A stretch of 64,000 bases of DNA from Lachnospiraceae bacterium UBA7076 (GTDB lineage: Bacteria; Bacillota; Clostridia; Lachnospirales; Lachnospiraceae): positions 36,491 to 100,490 of the forward strand of contig DKZK01000013.1 in NCBI GenBank assembly GCA_002493625.1, read 5' to 3'. Shown in pieces: positions 16,557 through 26,180 of this stretch (position 1 is its first letter; each line of letters begins with the position of its first letter). The notes beneath the pieces were generated by a model. That model was given only the letters and a program-made list of their open reading frames with translations, ran no database searches and was not told the DNA's origin. The translations under genes and the position numbers were made by a program.

Positions 16557-19500
16557 GTGAAGATGAAGGACTTTGTGAAGAAGAATAGTTTTACAAAAAG
16601 AATGGTTGCGCTTATGCTTGTATTACTTTTGCTTACTACGCTTATTCCTTCGGATTTAAGCTTAAAGGCAGAGGGTGAAAACGGCAATACCTTGTTTGAC
16701 GGAACAAGCATAATCATGTCGAGCATGATATTTGACGCTACATATAAGGATGAAAATGGCAAGGAAGTAACGGTTACCGTGGTTCCGAATGATATGACGG
16801 AGCTTCCTGCAAAAGCAACGATTAATCTTGTGATGAATTTCCTGCTTCAGGATGGAACACTTGTGCAGGCGGACAGGGATTATGTCTATAACGTACCGAA
16901 GGGAATAAGGGTTGACAGCAGTGTTACGCTTCCTCTTAAAATGGACGGAGAAGACGAGCCGATTGGTGACGTTGTTATATCAAAGGACGGTACGCTGACA
17001 TTCCATTTTGACACGGATGTAATCGGAAGCAGTCAGGGCGTTCATTTTTATGTAGGCTTTGGCGGCGGCTTAAGCGATGAACTTGATGAGAAGGATGAAG
17101 AACTGAAGATACAATTTCCTACAGGAGGGGCATCCTTTGATTTTGATATAAAGTCTCTTGGTGATACGACTCCTGACAGGGAGGATGAGGGACCGAACGC
17201 CGTCATAAACAAATCGGGAAGCTTTGTAACGGGAGAGGATGGTACGAAGTATGTGGAATGGACGGTTTCCCTCAGAAATAAAAACGGAGATGTAATTGAG
17301 GGAGACATTACGGATAACCTGCCGGCGGGACTGACCTATGCGGGAAATGTAAACGTAAACGGCAAAACATACCCGAGCATAACAGGCAATTCATACGGCT
17401 ACAATCAGGAAAACGGCGCTCCGAGGATGGACATTTCAACGCCGGCGGGTGGTACGTCCGTAAATATTCATGTGGAAAACTGTAAGCCCGATTATGATAC
17501 AAAGGTTACATTTTTGACAGTCATGGATGAAAATCAGATATACGGGTCTGCCATTGACGGAAATACCTCCGCTGACGTTACCAACTCAGCAACATTTAAT
17601 CCGAGTGATGATGAGGAGGGTGTAAGCAGCACTGCAACGATTACAAAAAAACCGAATGTGCTGAGTAAGACAAAGGGCAATGTGGATGCTGATGGAAATG
17701 TTGAATGGACCGTAACGGTAAATGCGGACAGACTTGACATAGGCGGTACGACGATTGCGGACAACTGGACGAACGGAACTCTTGTAGGAAACGAAATCAG
17801 TGTGTTAAAGGCTGATGGCTCAGCGCTTGGGACAGCAACGTTGGTTTCGGGGGCGGCTGGCGCCTATGGTTTTACCTTTACTGTACCTGACGGATGCAGC
17901 GATACACTTATCATAAAGTACAAGACGCATATATCCACAATGGAGAATGAAAGCAAGAATATAGTAAATCTCACGGGCGGAACAGACCCTTCCTATAACC
18001 TTGAAAGCTCTGCCACCGTACCGGGGGCTGATTTGTTTAAAAAAGACGGACTTGGATATGACCCTATATCACAGACAGTTTCATGGCGCATAACAGTTAA
18101 TGAGAGTGGAAGACCACTTGAAAATGTTGTGGTTGAGGATATTTTCCCCGGAAATCTTCTGGATAAGGACACGGTTTCCGTAAGCGTCAGTCCTTCCACG
18201 GGAACATGGTCGGGACCAAATACTGCAGGCACCAACCCAAAGGGCTATACGGACCCGCAGAGCCTTAGCTTTAATCTGGGAAATATCGACAACACGGTTT
18301 ACATAACGGTTTCCATGAAAATAAATACTTTAAATGTAGCCATGAATGCATGGAATACGTTTAAGAATTATGCAAAGCTTACGTCTGATACGATCACGAA
18401 TCCTATAGACGATGAGGCGGAGATTGGAACAAATGTTGAGGACGTAAAGCTGGCGCAGAAATGGGGAAAAAGAACAGAAAAGAACAATAAGGTTAAAGCC
18501 GGCTATATTACATGGACCATAGAGGTCAAGGGACAAAAGCAAAGACCGGAAGGATATAAGATAAAGGATTATATTCCTGCAAATATGGAATATGTTCCGG
18601 GAAGCTTCCGGGTGCAGAATCAGTATTGGGATGGTAATCCGAGCTATAAGCCGCAGGTAACCATGATTACCACCGGTCAGGATGGCCAGCCGATTGATAA
18701 GCCGTACATAGAGTACACCTTTGACCCTGCGGAGGATGCCCGTTTCTTAGATACAGTCGGCAATGGAGGCGCTTTCTGGATTCAATATGAAACGAAGGTA
18801 AAGGATAAGGATTCTGCCCTGAATAATACCACATATACTAACAGCGTGGATGTGACGGCAGATTTTCCGAACGATGTAAGTGTGACACAAACAGAAAACG
18901 CATCCGTGACAGAAACCCTCGGCGGTATTCTCGGTAAGGATTATGCCTATAAACAAGGCTCAAATGAGGTTACATGGATTGTTAAGATAAATGAAGCAAA
19001 AACGGACATGAGTGCAATCAAAAATCCTACCATAAAGGATCAGCTTGAGGACTACCTTGAATACAAGGCAGGCTCGGGAAAGCTTTATCTGGTAAGTATG
19101 GATGGAACAAGGACGGAGGTTCCGAATACAAATTATCAGATAGCGGTAGTAAATAATCTTGTTACCGTAGTGCTTCCGAATATTTCTACAAACTATTATG
19201 AATTTGAGTTTACCACAAGGTTTACAAAGGGCGCAGGTGAAATGTCCCAAATTAAGGTAAACAATAAGGTTGACCTTGTGGGAGACGGCGTGATAGACCA
19301 GAAGCAGACCTCTGATGTAACAAATATTAATTTCAATTCTGCTGTAGCGGGAGCTTCTGTAAAGCGTCAGATACGTGTAAGGAAGGTGGATGCCTCCTCA
19401 GGCACACCGCTGGAGGGAGCAACCTTTGAGCTGTATCTTCCGGGCAAAATCGAAGACAAGGATGTGCTTATAGGCAGAGCGGTTACGGATAAGGACGGAT

Positions 19501-22500
19501 ATGCCGTATTTGAGGAAACCGATACATTGCTTGGCGCAACCTTAAAGCTTATGGAGACGGAAACACCGCCCGGCTATGATTATGTGGAAGCTACAACCAA
19601 TACAGGGGATACAACCTCTGCTGAAGGTGTAACGATTATCAAAAACTTTACGGAGGCAAATCTTAACGCAGATACAAACGGAAAGTTTTACGAAATTGTT
19701 ATACCGAATAAAAACGAAAATGATGTTACAACTGCTGATATTACCCTTAAAAAGGTAGACGCAGCAACGAATGCCGTGCTTCCGAATGCAGTGTATGGAC
19801 TTTACACGGATTCGGCTTGTACCACTCTTAAGGGCGTGACAAAGGCTACGGACGATAAGGGCTATGTCACTTTTGGAAATATTCCTGAGGGAACCTACTG
19901 GCTTAAGGAGATTACGCCGCCTGACGGTTATAAGCTTTCTGACCGGATAGTAAAGGTTGAGGTAATCGTTAATAAATCTGTGACACCTGCAACCGTATCG
20001 GTAGAATATGATGATGCCGTTGCCACCGAGGTTGAGGTTACTGACGCTAAGGCAACAGGAAAATTCATCATAACCAAGATAGAATCAGGCAGCAAAACCA
20101 ATGAAAAGATTGCAGGCGTTAAGTTTGAAATCTACAAGGATGAGGCGTGTACTCTTTTTGTGGCTGATGCAACAACAGATGCAAATGGTATTGCTGAATT
20201 TGCCGGCCTTGAGCTTGGAAGAACCTATTGGTATAAGGAGGCAAGCGCTCCGGATAAATATGTGCTTGATCAAACAGTAAGAAGCATTAAGGTAGGTACC
20301 GGAACTGAGACTACTGACCAAATTAAAAAGGTCACGGTATATAACAGCCTTAAGCTTGGAAATATAGTTCTCACAAAGCAGGATGACAGCATTCCTGCAA
20401 GAAGGCTTGAAGGGGTTGAATTTACTCTTTACACGGCAAATGCGGATGGCAGTGTGGGTGCGCCTTATCAAAAGGACGATGGCAGCGGCGCTTTAGTAAA
20501 TTATGTTGTCACTACTGATAAAAATGGTATGGCAACCTTTGAGGACGTTCCTTTTGGCAATTATATTGTCAGGGAAACACAGGGAAAGACAAATTATATT
20601 GTGGCTGCCGATACGGAAATTGTTGTAAATAAAACAGGTGACACGACCAGAACCATTATCAATAAGGCGGAAAGATTTACCGTTACTATCAATAAATTGG
20701 ATAATGCGCTGCCTGCAAAACCACTTCGGGGAGCAGAGTTTACCCTGTACAATGAAAGCGGAGTTGTCATAAGAACCGGTATTACGGATAAAGACGGAAG
20801 TCTTATCTTTAAGGACATCCCGCTCAGGGAATATACGGGAAACTATATATTAAAGGAGACAAAGACGCCTGATGGTTATATTAAGGCAGCAGACAAAACT
20901 ATAACGTATGCTCAAATAATGGCTGCTGTGACAGATGGTGATGGCGTGCATCAAATTAACTTTACCAATGCGAATGCCATTATTGATGAGAAACAGGCGG
21001 GCAAGGTATTGCTTCGCAAGGTTGATAAGGATGATACATCAAAAGGTCTTCGCGGCGCTGAGTATGTTCTTATGGATGAGGACGGCAACATAGTAATGAC
21101 TACATATTCCATGACGACATCAGAAGCAGCGGCTAAGGTTGCGGCAGGGGTTGCCGGTGCCGAGGAAGGCTCCATATACTTTGAGGGCATAAAATTTGGA
21201 ACCTACTATATTGTTGAGACAAAAGCGCCTGTATTTGATGATAAGGTATATATACGTGATGAGAAAAAATACAAGGTCGTTATCAGCTCAAATGACGAGA
21301 CGGTAACTGATGTTACATATGTGGATGAAAGCGGTGTTGAACATCAAAATACCACAGGTTATTTTACAAATGAGGTGCAGCCGGATGAGCTTCCTTTTGT
21401 AAGCTTTAAGCTGAAAAAGACGGATGATGCTGCAACGGCAAACCCTGTACACGGCGCCGTATTTAAGCTGTACAAAAATGACCCTAAGGCTGCTGATAAA
21501 ACGGGAGCAGATGCAGAGGGCTTTATTGATACGGGTATAACGGGAGTCAGCGGTACGGATGGAATGGTTTATTTCAGACGTATATCCGTAAAGGATGATT
21601 CTAATGAGACAGTTTACAGGATTGTGGAGACGGAAACGCTTTTCGGATATAAAAAGAGTGATATAAAATATACCATTACAAAGGCAGAGCTTAATGCTAA
21701 TGCCGGTTTGTATGTAGATGATGATCCTGATAATCCTACGAATCCGAATGTTACGACAAGGGATGATGCTGACATCACTTACCTTCCTACGGCGGATGCG
21801 GCAGGACATCTTACCGGTACTGCAAATGTCAGCACTACAAGCGGTCTTACCGTTATAAATGAAAAGCTTTATGGAAGCATAAAGCTTACAAAGCAGGGGC
21901 CTACATCAAATGTTAAGCTTGCAGGTGCAAAGTTTACAATATGTAATGAAAACGGAAGCCGAATACGTGTAGAGGGTGAATACCGTGATGTGGTTACCAA
22001 TGCACAGGGTGTAGCACTGTTTGAGAAACTGCCGTTTGGCACTTATTATATAATGGAGCAGAATCCTACCCCTGATGGTTATATAAGAACCGATGAGATT
22101 ATACGTGTTGAAGTAAATAAGGAGTCCAAGGTGGGCGCAATTCCTGTTACCGTTACGGATTCAAGAATCAGCCTTTATATAAGTAAGCAGGACTTTAACA
22201 TTGGCACGGAGGTTTCCGGCGCAAGGCTTGTTCTGAAGGAAAAAACAGGCGGCAAGGTTATTGACGAGTGGACATCAAGTGTGGACCCGCGTCATGTGGA
22301 CTACAGCAAATTGAAAATCAACACAATATATACCTTGGAGGAAACTGCCACGCCGGAGGGCTATGGCTATACGAAAAAAATTGATTTTCGTATAAAGGAT
22401 GACGGAACAATTGAGAGATACGGAAGCGTGCTTGGAGATCCGGACTATGACGAAAACTATAATGCAATAAAGGCGGATGCCATTATCCTTTACGACAAAG

Positions 22501-25040
22501 CGGTCGATTTAACTGTTATAAAGGTGGAAACGGGCACGACTACTCCTATATCCGGCGCAAGGCTTGCAATATATGATGATGCCGGTGATGAGGTGTACAG
22601 ATGGACTACGGGAGCGACAGGCGACTGTGATGTTGGAGTGAAGCTTACAGTACCAAGGTCAGGCTATAAGGTATATACCATAAAAGAGCGGTTTGCGCCT
22701 GCGGCTTACATGCTTGCAGAGCCTATACAGTTTGCCGTTGATTCTGACGCAAAGGTATACAGGTATGCAAACGGAGCTCTGGGGGCTGAAATTACAGACG
22801 GTAAAATTCAGATGGAGGATGCAAAGAAGTCGGGAGCGTTCTTCAGAAAGGTTGACTCGGAGACCTATGCCGATATTCAGGGAGCAGAGCTTGCCATATA
22901 TGATGTGACAAGCGGAGAAGCTCTGGTAAAGGCGTGGACCAGCGACGGAACGCCTGAGCATTTTGCCGTTGTAAGCAGCAGTCCTGCTGATGGCGAGCTG
23001 GTTGTGGGCAATACATATGAATTCAGGGAGCTTGCGGCGCCTGCGGGATATGCGGAGGCAATGCCTGTTAAATTCAAGATAACGGGAACCACTGTGGACA
23101 ATAAGGCGCAGATACAGGTACTTGAAAATGGAAATGACGATTCCCTGAACTATGATAAGGATACCCTGCTTATGCATGATAAGAAGGTAACGCTTAAGCT
23201 TAAGAAGCAGGATACATTTGGACTGTATCTGCCTGATGCTGAGCTTGAGGTATATGAATATGACTTTGATGCTAAGAGGGCAGGAACGAAGCTTCAGACC
23301 ATAACAACGGGCAATACTACAGTTGAGATTGATAACACGAAGCTTAAGCTGGGTGGCTATTACCTTATCAGGGAAACTGTTGCACCGGACGGCTTTGGAT
23401 ATGCGGATGATATTGTTGTTCACATTAAGGAAGACGGTGTGGCGGAAGCGGTCATGACCATATCGAGAAATGACGGAGCATTTATATTTGATAATCTTCC
23501 TGTTGTATATGAAAATGTTGTTTATGTAACTGACATTGATAATGTTGTAAGCATTGGAAAGCTCGATGCAGATGAGCTTATGAATGGAAATATTGTACGT
23601 GTTGAAAATTCCATGCTTAAGCTTACCTCCGACAATGACAGATTCTTTGAGGAGGTTGTCTGGAGCAGCAGCGACAGAGGTTCAGAGCCGTTTGATATGC
23701 TGAAGTTTACGCCGGGATGCTCTTATACACTTACTGAGATTGGAGCGCCTGACGGATATGCATATACGGATCCGATTAACTTCAGGATTGATGCAGATAC
23801 AAGAGAGGTTTATATTTTAAATGATGACGGCTCGGAAACACTTGCGGAAAAGCGTACAGTTTACATTTCGGATGCCAAGATAAATCTGAATGTGGCTAAG
23901 GTGGATATGCTTTCGGGCAAGTCGGTTGCGGGAGCCGGATTCCGTATCGTTGATGCTGACGGAGCGGTTGTTGCATCATGGACCAGCAGGGATAAGGCTG
24001 ACACAATAGACACATCAAAGCTTAAGGCAGGAGACCCTGAATATCTGGCAGCCAATGCTGACTACAAAAAATATGCAGAGTACACGGTACAGGAGATTGA
24101 ACCGCCTGTGGGCTATGAGAAGGCAGCGGATGTTACATTTGCCATAGACGGGGATGGTAAGATGTATCATGTTACCGCAGATGAAAGCGGACAGAAGCAG
24201 TATACATTATTTACCGTTACTGCCGGCGGCGTGCATATGAATCTTATAAAGGTTTCAGATGAGCCGCAGCTTAAGATAAGCAAGACTGACATAATGGGTA
24301 AGGAAGTCCCTAAGGCAACACTTACCATATATGCTAAGGATGACAGTGTGGACTTTGAACCAATTACATGGTCTACGGGAGACACTGTAGGAGAACCGAA
24401 ATATGTAAGCAGGAATGTGTTTACGCCAAATGTAGAATATGTGCTTGAGGAGGTTGCTGCTCCGAATGGATATGCATACGCGCATAATATTACGTTCTAC
24501 TTTGACGAAAACGGCGTGCTTTATGTGGACGGCGTCCCTATGGATGGTTCAAGAGAAATCAATATGGTTGATGAGAATATAAATGTAGTTGTAAGCAAGC
24601 AGGATGCAGAAAGCTCAAATGAGATAAAGGGCGCATCTCTTGCAATAAGAGACAGTAAGGGCGAGGTAATCCATACATTTGAAAGTGATGTAAGGCCTGC
24701 GTTGCTTCCTTCAGAATTATTTGCCGTTGAAAAAGGTAAGCTTTCATACTACACCCTTGAGGAGCTTATAGCGCCTGAGGGCTATCTGATGGCTGAGCCT
24801 GTGAAATTTGCAATCGATGATTCAGGAACGATATATATTGCAGATGAGACCGGTGAGTATAAGCCTGCGACAGCTACAAACGGTACGGTTGTCATGAAGG
24901 ACGCAAGAGACCCGAATTACACCTCAAGTGTAATTAAGGGACCAAATACAGGCGACAATATGCCGATAATACCAATTGTCATCCTGGGCATTGCAGCGCT
25001 TGGCGGAATTATATTTATAATAAGAAGAAAGCTTGTGTAG
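16557..25040 (+). CDS. Giant SpaA/Cna-B-repeat surface adhesin with PNTG sorting signal
   Basis: 2827 aa, started at GTG 16557 because AAAGGGTG lies 8 nt upstream. A signal peptide (about 1-39) leads to an N-terminal adhesive region and several long isopeptide/DUF11-like modules (about 40-930) with repeated phrases such as GDITDNLPAGL, VEWTVTVN and TWIVKINE. From about 938 come some 16 SpaA/Cna-B-type repeats, each opening with a K-[KV]-D or K-Q-D strand, then GA.F.LY, and closing with Y.L.E..AP.GY; the Lys and Glu are those expected to form isopeptide bonds. The C-terminus has GPNTGDN (PNTG 2796-2799), a hydrophobic helix and RRK, a sortase signal that departs from LPXTG. No sortase gene lies in the window. 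A strong terminator follows. Confidence 0.92.
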   Translation: MKMKDFVKKNSFTKRMVALMLVLLLLTTLIPSDLSLKAEGENGNTLFDGTSIIMSSMIFDATYKDENGKEVTVTVVPNDMTELPAKATINLVMNFLLQDGTLVQADRDYVYNVPKGIRVDSSVTLPLKMDGEDEPIGDVVISKDGTLTFHFDTDVIGSSQGVHFYVGFGGGLSDELDEKDEELKIQFPTGGASFDFDIKSLGDTTPDREDEGPNAVINKSGSFVTGEDGTKYVEWTVSLRNKNGDVIEGDITDNLPAGLTYAGNVNVNGKTYPSITGNSYGYNQENGAPRMDISTPAGGTSVNIHVENCKPDYDTKVTFLTVMDENQIYGSAIDGNTSADVTNSATFNPSDDEEGVSSTATITKKPNVLSKTKGNVDADGNVEWTVTVNADRLDIGGTTIADNWTNGTLVGNEISVLKADGSALGTATLVSGAAGAYGFTFTVPDGCSDTLIIKYKTHISTMENESKNIVNLTGGTDPSYNLESSATVPGADLFKKDGLGYDPISQTVSWRITVNESGRPLENVVVEDIFPGNLLDKDTVSVSVSPSTGTWSGPNTAGTNPKGYTDPQSLSFNLGNIDNTVYITVSMKINTLNVAMNAWNTFKNYAKLTSDTITNPIDDEAEIGTNVEDVKLAQKWGKRTEKNNKVKAGYITWTIEVKGQKQRPEGYKIKDYIPANMEYVPGSFRVQNQYWDGNPSYKPQVTMITTGQDGQPIDKPYIEYTFDPAEDARFLDTVGNGGAFWIQYETKVKDKDSALNNTTYTNSVDVTADFPNDVSVTQTENASVTETLGGILGKDYAYKQGSNEVTWIVKINEAKTDMSAIKNPTIKDQLEDYLEYKAGSGKLYLVSMDGTRTEVPNTNYQIAVVNNLVTVVLPNISTNYYEFEFTTRFTKGAGEMSQIKVNNKVDLVGDGVIDQKQTSDVTNINFNSAVAGASVKRQIRVRKVDASSGTPLEGATFELYLPGKIEDKDVLIGRAVTDKDGYAVFEETDTLLGATLKLMETETPPGYDYVEATTNTGDTTSAEGVTIIKNFTEANLNADTNGKFYEIVIPNKNENDVTTADITLKKVDAATNAVLPNAVYGLYTDSACTTLKGVTKATDDKGYVTFGNIPEGTYWLKEITPPDGYKLSDRIVKVEVIVNKSVTPATVSVEYDDAVATEVEVTDAKATGKFIITKIESGSKTNEKIAGVKFEIYKDEACTLFVADATTDANGIAEFAGLELGRTYWYKEASAPDKYVLDQTVRSIKVGTGTETTDQIKKVTVYNSLKLGNIVLTKQDDSIPARRLEGVEFTLYTANADGSVGAPYQKDDGSGALVNYVVTTDKNGMATFEDVPFGNYIVRETQGKTNYIVAADTEIVVNKTGDTTRTIINKAERFTVTINKLDNALPAKPLRGAEFTLYNESGVVIRTGITDKDGSLIFKDIPLREYTGNYILKETKTPDGYIKAADKTITYAQIMAAVTDGDGVHQINFTNANAIIDEKQAGKVLLRKVDKDDTSKGLRGAEYVLMDEDGNIVMTTYSMTTSEAAAKVAAGVAGAEEGSIYFEGIKFGTYYIVETKAPVFDDKVYIRDEKKYKVVISSNDETVTDVTYVDESGVEHQNTTGYFTNEVQPDELPFVSFKLKKTDDAATANPVHGAVFKLYKNDPKAADKTGADAEGFIDTGITGVSGTDGMVYFRRISVKDDSNETVYRIVETETLFGYKKSDIKYTITKAELNANAGLYVDDDPDNPTNPNVTTRDDADITYLPTADAAGHLTGTANVSTTSGLTVINEKLYGSIKLTKQGPTSNVKLAGAKFTICNENGSRIRVEGEYRDVVTNAQGVALFEKLPFGTYYIMEQNPTPDGYIRTDEIIRVEVNKESKVGAIPVTVTDSRISLYISKQDFNIGTEVSGARLVLKEKTGGKVIDEWTSSVDPRHVDYSKLKINTIYTLEETATPEGYGYTKKIDFRIKDDGTIERYGSVLGDPDYDENYNAIKADAIILYDKAVDLTVIKVETGTTTPISGARLAIYDDAGDEVYRWTTGATGDCDVGVKLTVPRSGYKVYTIKERFAPAAYMLAEPIQFAVDSDAKVYRYANGALGAEITDGKIQMEDAKKSGAFFRKVDSETYADIQGAELAIYDVTSGEALVKAWTSDGTPEHFAVVSSSPADGELVVGNTYEFRELAAPAGYAEAMPVKFKITGTTVDNKAQIQVLENGNDDSLNYDKDTLLMHDKKVTLKLKKQDTFGLYLPDAELEVYEYDFDAKRAGTKLQTITTGNTTVEIDNTKLKLGGYYLIRETVAPDGFGYADDIVVHIKEDGVAEAVMTISRNDGAFIFDNLPVVYENVVYVTDIDNVVSIGKLDADELMNGNIVRVENSMLKLTSDNDRFFEEVVWSSSDRGSEPFDMLKFTPGCSYTLTEIGAPDGYAYTDPINFRIDADTREVYILNDDGSETLAEKRTVYISDAKINLNVAKVDMLSGKSVAGAGFRIVDADGAVVASWTSRDKADTIDTSKLKAGDPEYLAANADYKKYAEYTVQEIEPPVGYEKAADVTFAIDGDGKMYHVTADESGQKQYTLFTVTAGGVHMNLIKVSDEPQLKISKTDIMGKEVPKATLTIYAKDDSVDFEPITWSTGDTVGEPKYVSRNVFTPNVEYVLEEVAAPNGYAYAHNITFYFDENGVLYVDGVPMDGSREINMVDENINVVVSKQDAESSNEIKGASLAIRDSKGEVIHTFESDVRPALLPSELFAVEKGKLSYYTLEELIAPEGYLMAEPVKFAIDDSGTIYIADETGEYKPATATNGTVVMKDARDPNYTSSVIKGPNTGDNMPIIPIVILGIAALGGIIFIIRRKLV

Positions 25041-25088
25041 AGGGGCTTTCATAAGAAATTGCAGTAAAACAGAGCAGTAAAAACATGG

Positions 25089-25150
25089 GGCTGCCGCACT
25101 AAGGTTATTTAATGTATAATAATCTAAGTGCGGCAGCCTCTTATGCTTTT
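25089..25150 (+). terminator. Strong terminator of the adhesin gene (CTGCCGCACT element)
   Basis: GGCTGCCGCACT (25089-25100) pairs perfectly with AGTGCGGCAGCC (25127-25138), and T-rich sequence follows. The loop contains AAGGTTATTTAATGTATAAT, conserved in other copies of this element. Confidence 0.88.
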
Positions 25151-25166
25151 TTATTTTTTATACGCA

Positions 25167-25195
25167 TTGATTTTAATATTCCTTTGTGGTACAAT
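25167..25195 (+). promoter_or_regulatory. SigmaA promoter of the small toxin gene
   Basis: TTGATT (25167-25172), 17-nt spacer, TACAAT (25190-25195), about 67 nt before the toxin start codon. Confidence 0.7.
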
Positions 25196-25261
25196 GCGTT
25201 CAAGGACAACCGTGTTGCAGGGTGGCTGACCTCTATTCTACATAGAATGGGGGTGGTGCTT

Positions 25262-25372
25262 ATGGACAAGAAAAAGAAGAAAGACAAGAATTTGTTTGAC
25301 TTCAAAGACCTTATGTCTTTTGGAATGTTCATATTGGCATTGCTGACATTCATTTATCTGATTTGTCATTAA
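25262..25372 (+). CDS. Putative holin-like small toxin (type I toxin-antitoxin)
   Basis: 36 aa: a lysine-rich N-terminus followed by LMSFGMFILALLTFIYL, a single membrane helix. The SFGMFILxLLTF pattern is that of the putative holin-like toxin family, relatives of the TxpA/BsrG group. GGGGGTGG lies 6-7 nt upstream of this ATG; an in-frame ATG at 25247 is possible but lacks a site. A longer open frame from 25112 starts within the adhesin terminator and is not the gene. An antisense RNA promoter faces it from the right. Such peptides insert in the membrane and stop growth when unchecked. Confidence 0.75.
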   Translation: MDKKKKKDKNLFDFKDLMSFGMFILALLTFIYLICH

Positions 25373-25385
25373 TGCGTTAAGGCAT

Positions 25386-25478
25386 AGAAAAACCACCCTA
25401 AACTTTGACCGGTAGCAGGTGGATTTTCTATCCCTATTATGAGGTCAACCCACCTTGTGGGCGGTTGTTCCTTTTTGT
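25386..25478 (-). ncRNA. Putative antisense RNA antitoxin of the small toxin
   Basis: A minus-strand promoter at 25485-25513 would start an RNA near 25478. It would end at a Rho-independent terminator read on the minus strand (arms CCACCT 25417-25422 and AGGGTGG 25393-25399, then TTTTTCT). The RNA of about 90 nt is fully complementary to the 3' untranslated end of the toxin mRNA and includes its terminator, the convergent arrangement known from txpA/ratA and par loci. Confidence 0.68.
25446..25475 (+). terminator. Terminator of the toxin mRNA
   Basis: CAAC..CCAC pairs with GTGG..GTTG (a GCG bulge), followed by TTCCTTTTT. It lies inside the region covered by the antisense RNA. Confidence 0.65.
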
Positions 25479-25484
25479 ATTTCA

Positions 25485-25513
25485 AATATAACATACTTGC
25501 CGCCCCGAAGCAA
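25485..25513 (-). promoter_or_regulatory. Promoter of the antisense RNA
   Basis: On the minus strand TTGCTT (25508-25513), 17 nt, TATATT (25485-25490). It is back to back with the S10 promoter: GCAAGCA (25510-25516) and TGCTTGC (25539-25545) form an inverted repeat holding both -35 boxes. Confidence 0.68.
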
Positions 25514-25541
25514 GCATTTCTCAAAAAAAGTAAAAAAGTGC

Positions 25542-25570
25542 TTGCAATATGCATTTCCCTGTTATATAAT
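25542..25570 (+). promoter_or_regulatory. SigmaA promoter of the S10 ribosomal protein operon
   Basis: TTGCAA (25542-25547), 17-nt spacer, TATAAT (25565-25570). Transcription would start about 265 nt before rpsJ. Confidence 0.8.
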
Positions 25571-25577
25571 AACCCTT

Positions 25578-25825
25578 GCTGTGACATTGATAGCGTGGAA
25601 GCGGAGGTTGCTGCGCATATGCAGGTCATTTCGTGGAGCGAATGTCAATTAAAAATAACTGGCGACAAGTCACTGTACTTATATCATCCGTTATTGGTTC
25701 CGGTTTACAAAGTAAGTTCGAAACCATGCAGGACGGAAATGACGTGTGAAAAGGAATGTTTAAAAATATGACACACACGGGAAAGTTGTACAGTCACCAC
25801 TTGTCGTACTAATAACAAAGTGCGA
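25578..25825 (+). ncRNA. Structured 5' leader of the S10 operon (candidate autoregulatory RNA)
   Basis: Two domains are visible. Domain 1 is closed by TGACATT (25582-25588) and AATGTCA (25641-25647), with an inner CTGC/GCAG hairpin. Domain 2 is closed by CGACAAGT (25663-25670) with ACTTGTCG (25799-25806) and ACTGTAC (25672-25678) with GTACAGT (25788-25794). Inside it are GGTTT/AAACC, CCGT/ACGG and GTGTG/CACAC helices. Long-range pairing of this quality between promoter and rpsJ suggests a ribosomal protein-binding or attenuation leader. No known family was identified. Confidence 0.6.
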
Positions 25826-25844
25826 AAAGGAGGCGGCTTTTTTT

Positions 25845-26156
25845 ATGGCAAGTCAAATTATGAGAATCACATTGAAGGCGTACGATCACAAGTTAATCGA
25901 TCAGGCTGCAAAGCAGATTATTGAAACTGTAAAGAGTACAGGAGCAAAGGTTAGCGGACCTGTTCCGATGCCTACAAAGGTTGAGAAGGTTACAATCCTC
26001 AGAGCTGTTCATAAGTATAAGGATTCCAGAGAACAGTTTGAGCAGAGAACTCACAAGAGACTTATTGATGTACTTACACCATCACAAAAGACAATTGATG
26101 CATTACAGAAGCTCGATATGTCAGCAGGCGTGTACATTGATGTCAAAATGAAGTAA
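25845..26156 (+). CDS. rpsJ: Ribosomal protein S10
   Basis: 103 aa, the full family length. It opens with [11 protein letters not shown] and contains [10 protein letters not shown], both hallmarks of S10 (also NusE, which joins the NusB antitermination complex). AAAAGGAGG lies well placed upstream of the ATG. First gene of the supercluster; it is separated from rplC by 180 nt of structured sequence instead of the usual short gap. Confidence 0.98.
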   Translation: MASQIMRITLKAYDHKLIDQAAKQIIETVKSTGAKVSGPVPMPTKVEKVTILRAVHKYKDSREQFEQRTHKRLIDVLTPSQKTIDALQKLDMSAGVYIDVKMK

Positions 26157-26180
26157 AAATTGATATGCAGTACCTGGTTA

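Noticed and set aside
22659..23423. A 254-aa open frame on the minus strand inside the adhesin gene
   Set aside because: Composition is that of a complementary shadow (many Cys, Ile, Arg), there is no ribosome site, and the plus-strand repeats fully explain the region.
25112..25372. An 86-aa open frame ending with the toxin sequence
   Set aside because: It starts inside the adhesin terminator and runs through the toxin promoter. Only the last 36 codons follow a ribosome site and look like a protein.
25706..25716. GTTCGAAAC resembling a tRNA T-loop in the S10 leader
   Set aside because: No acceptor, D or anticodon arms can be fitted around it, and no CCA end; it sits inside other leader helices.
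25439..25771. A 110-aa open frame across the toxin terminator and S10 leader
   Set aside because: It spans a terminator and a promoter and has no ribosome site or recognisable features.
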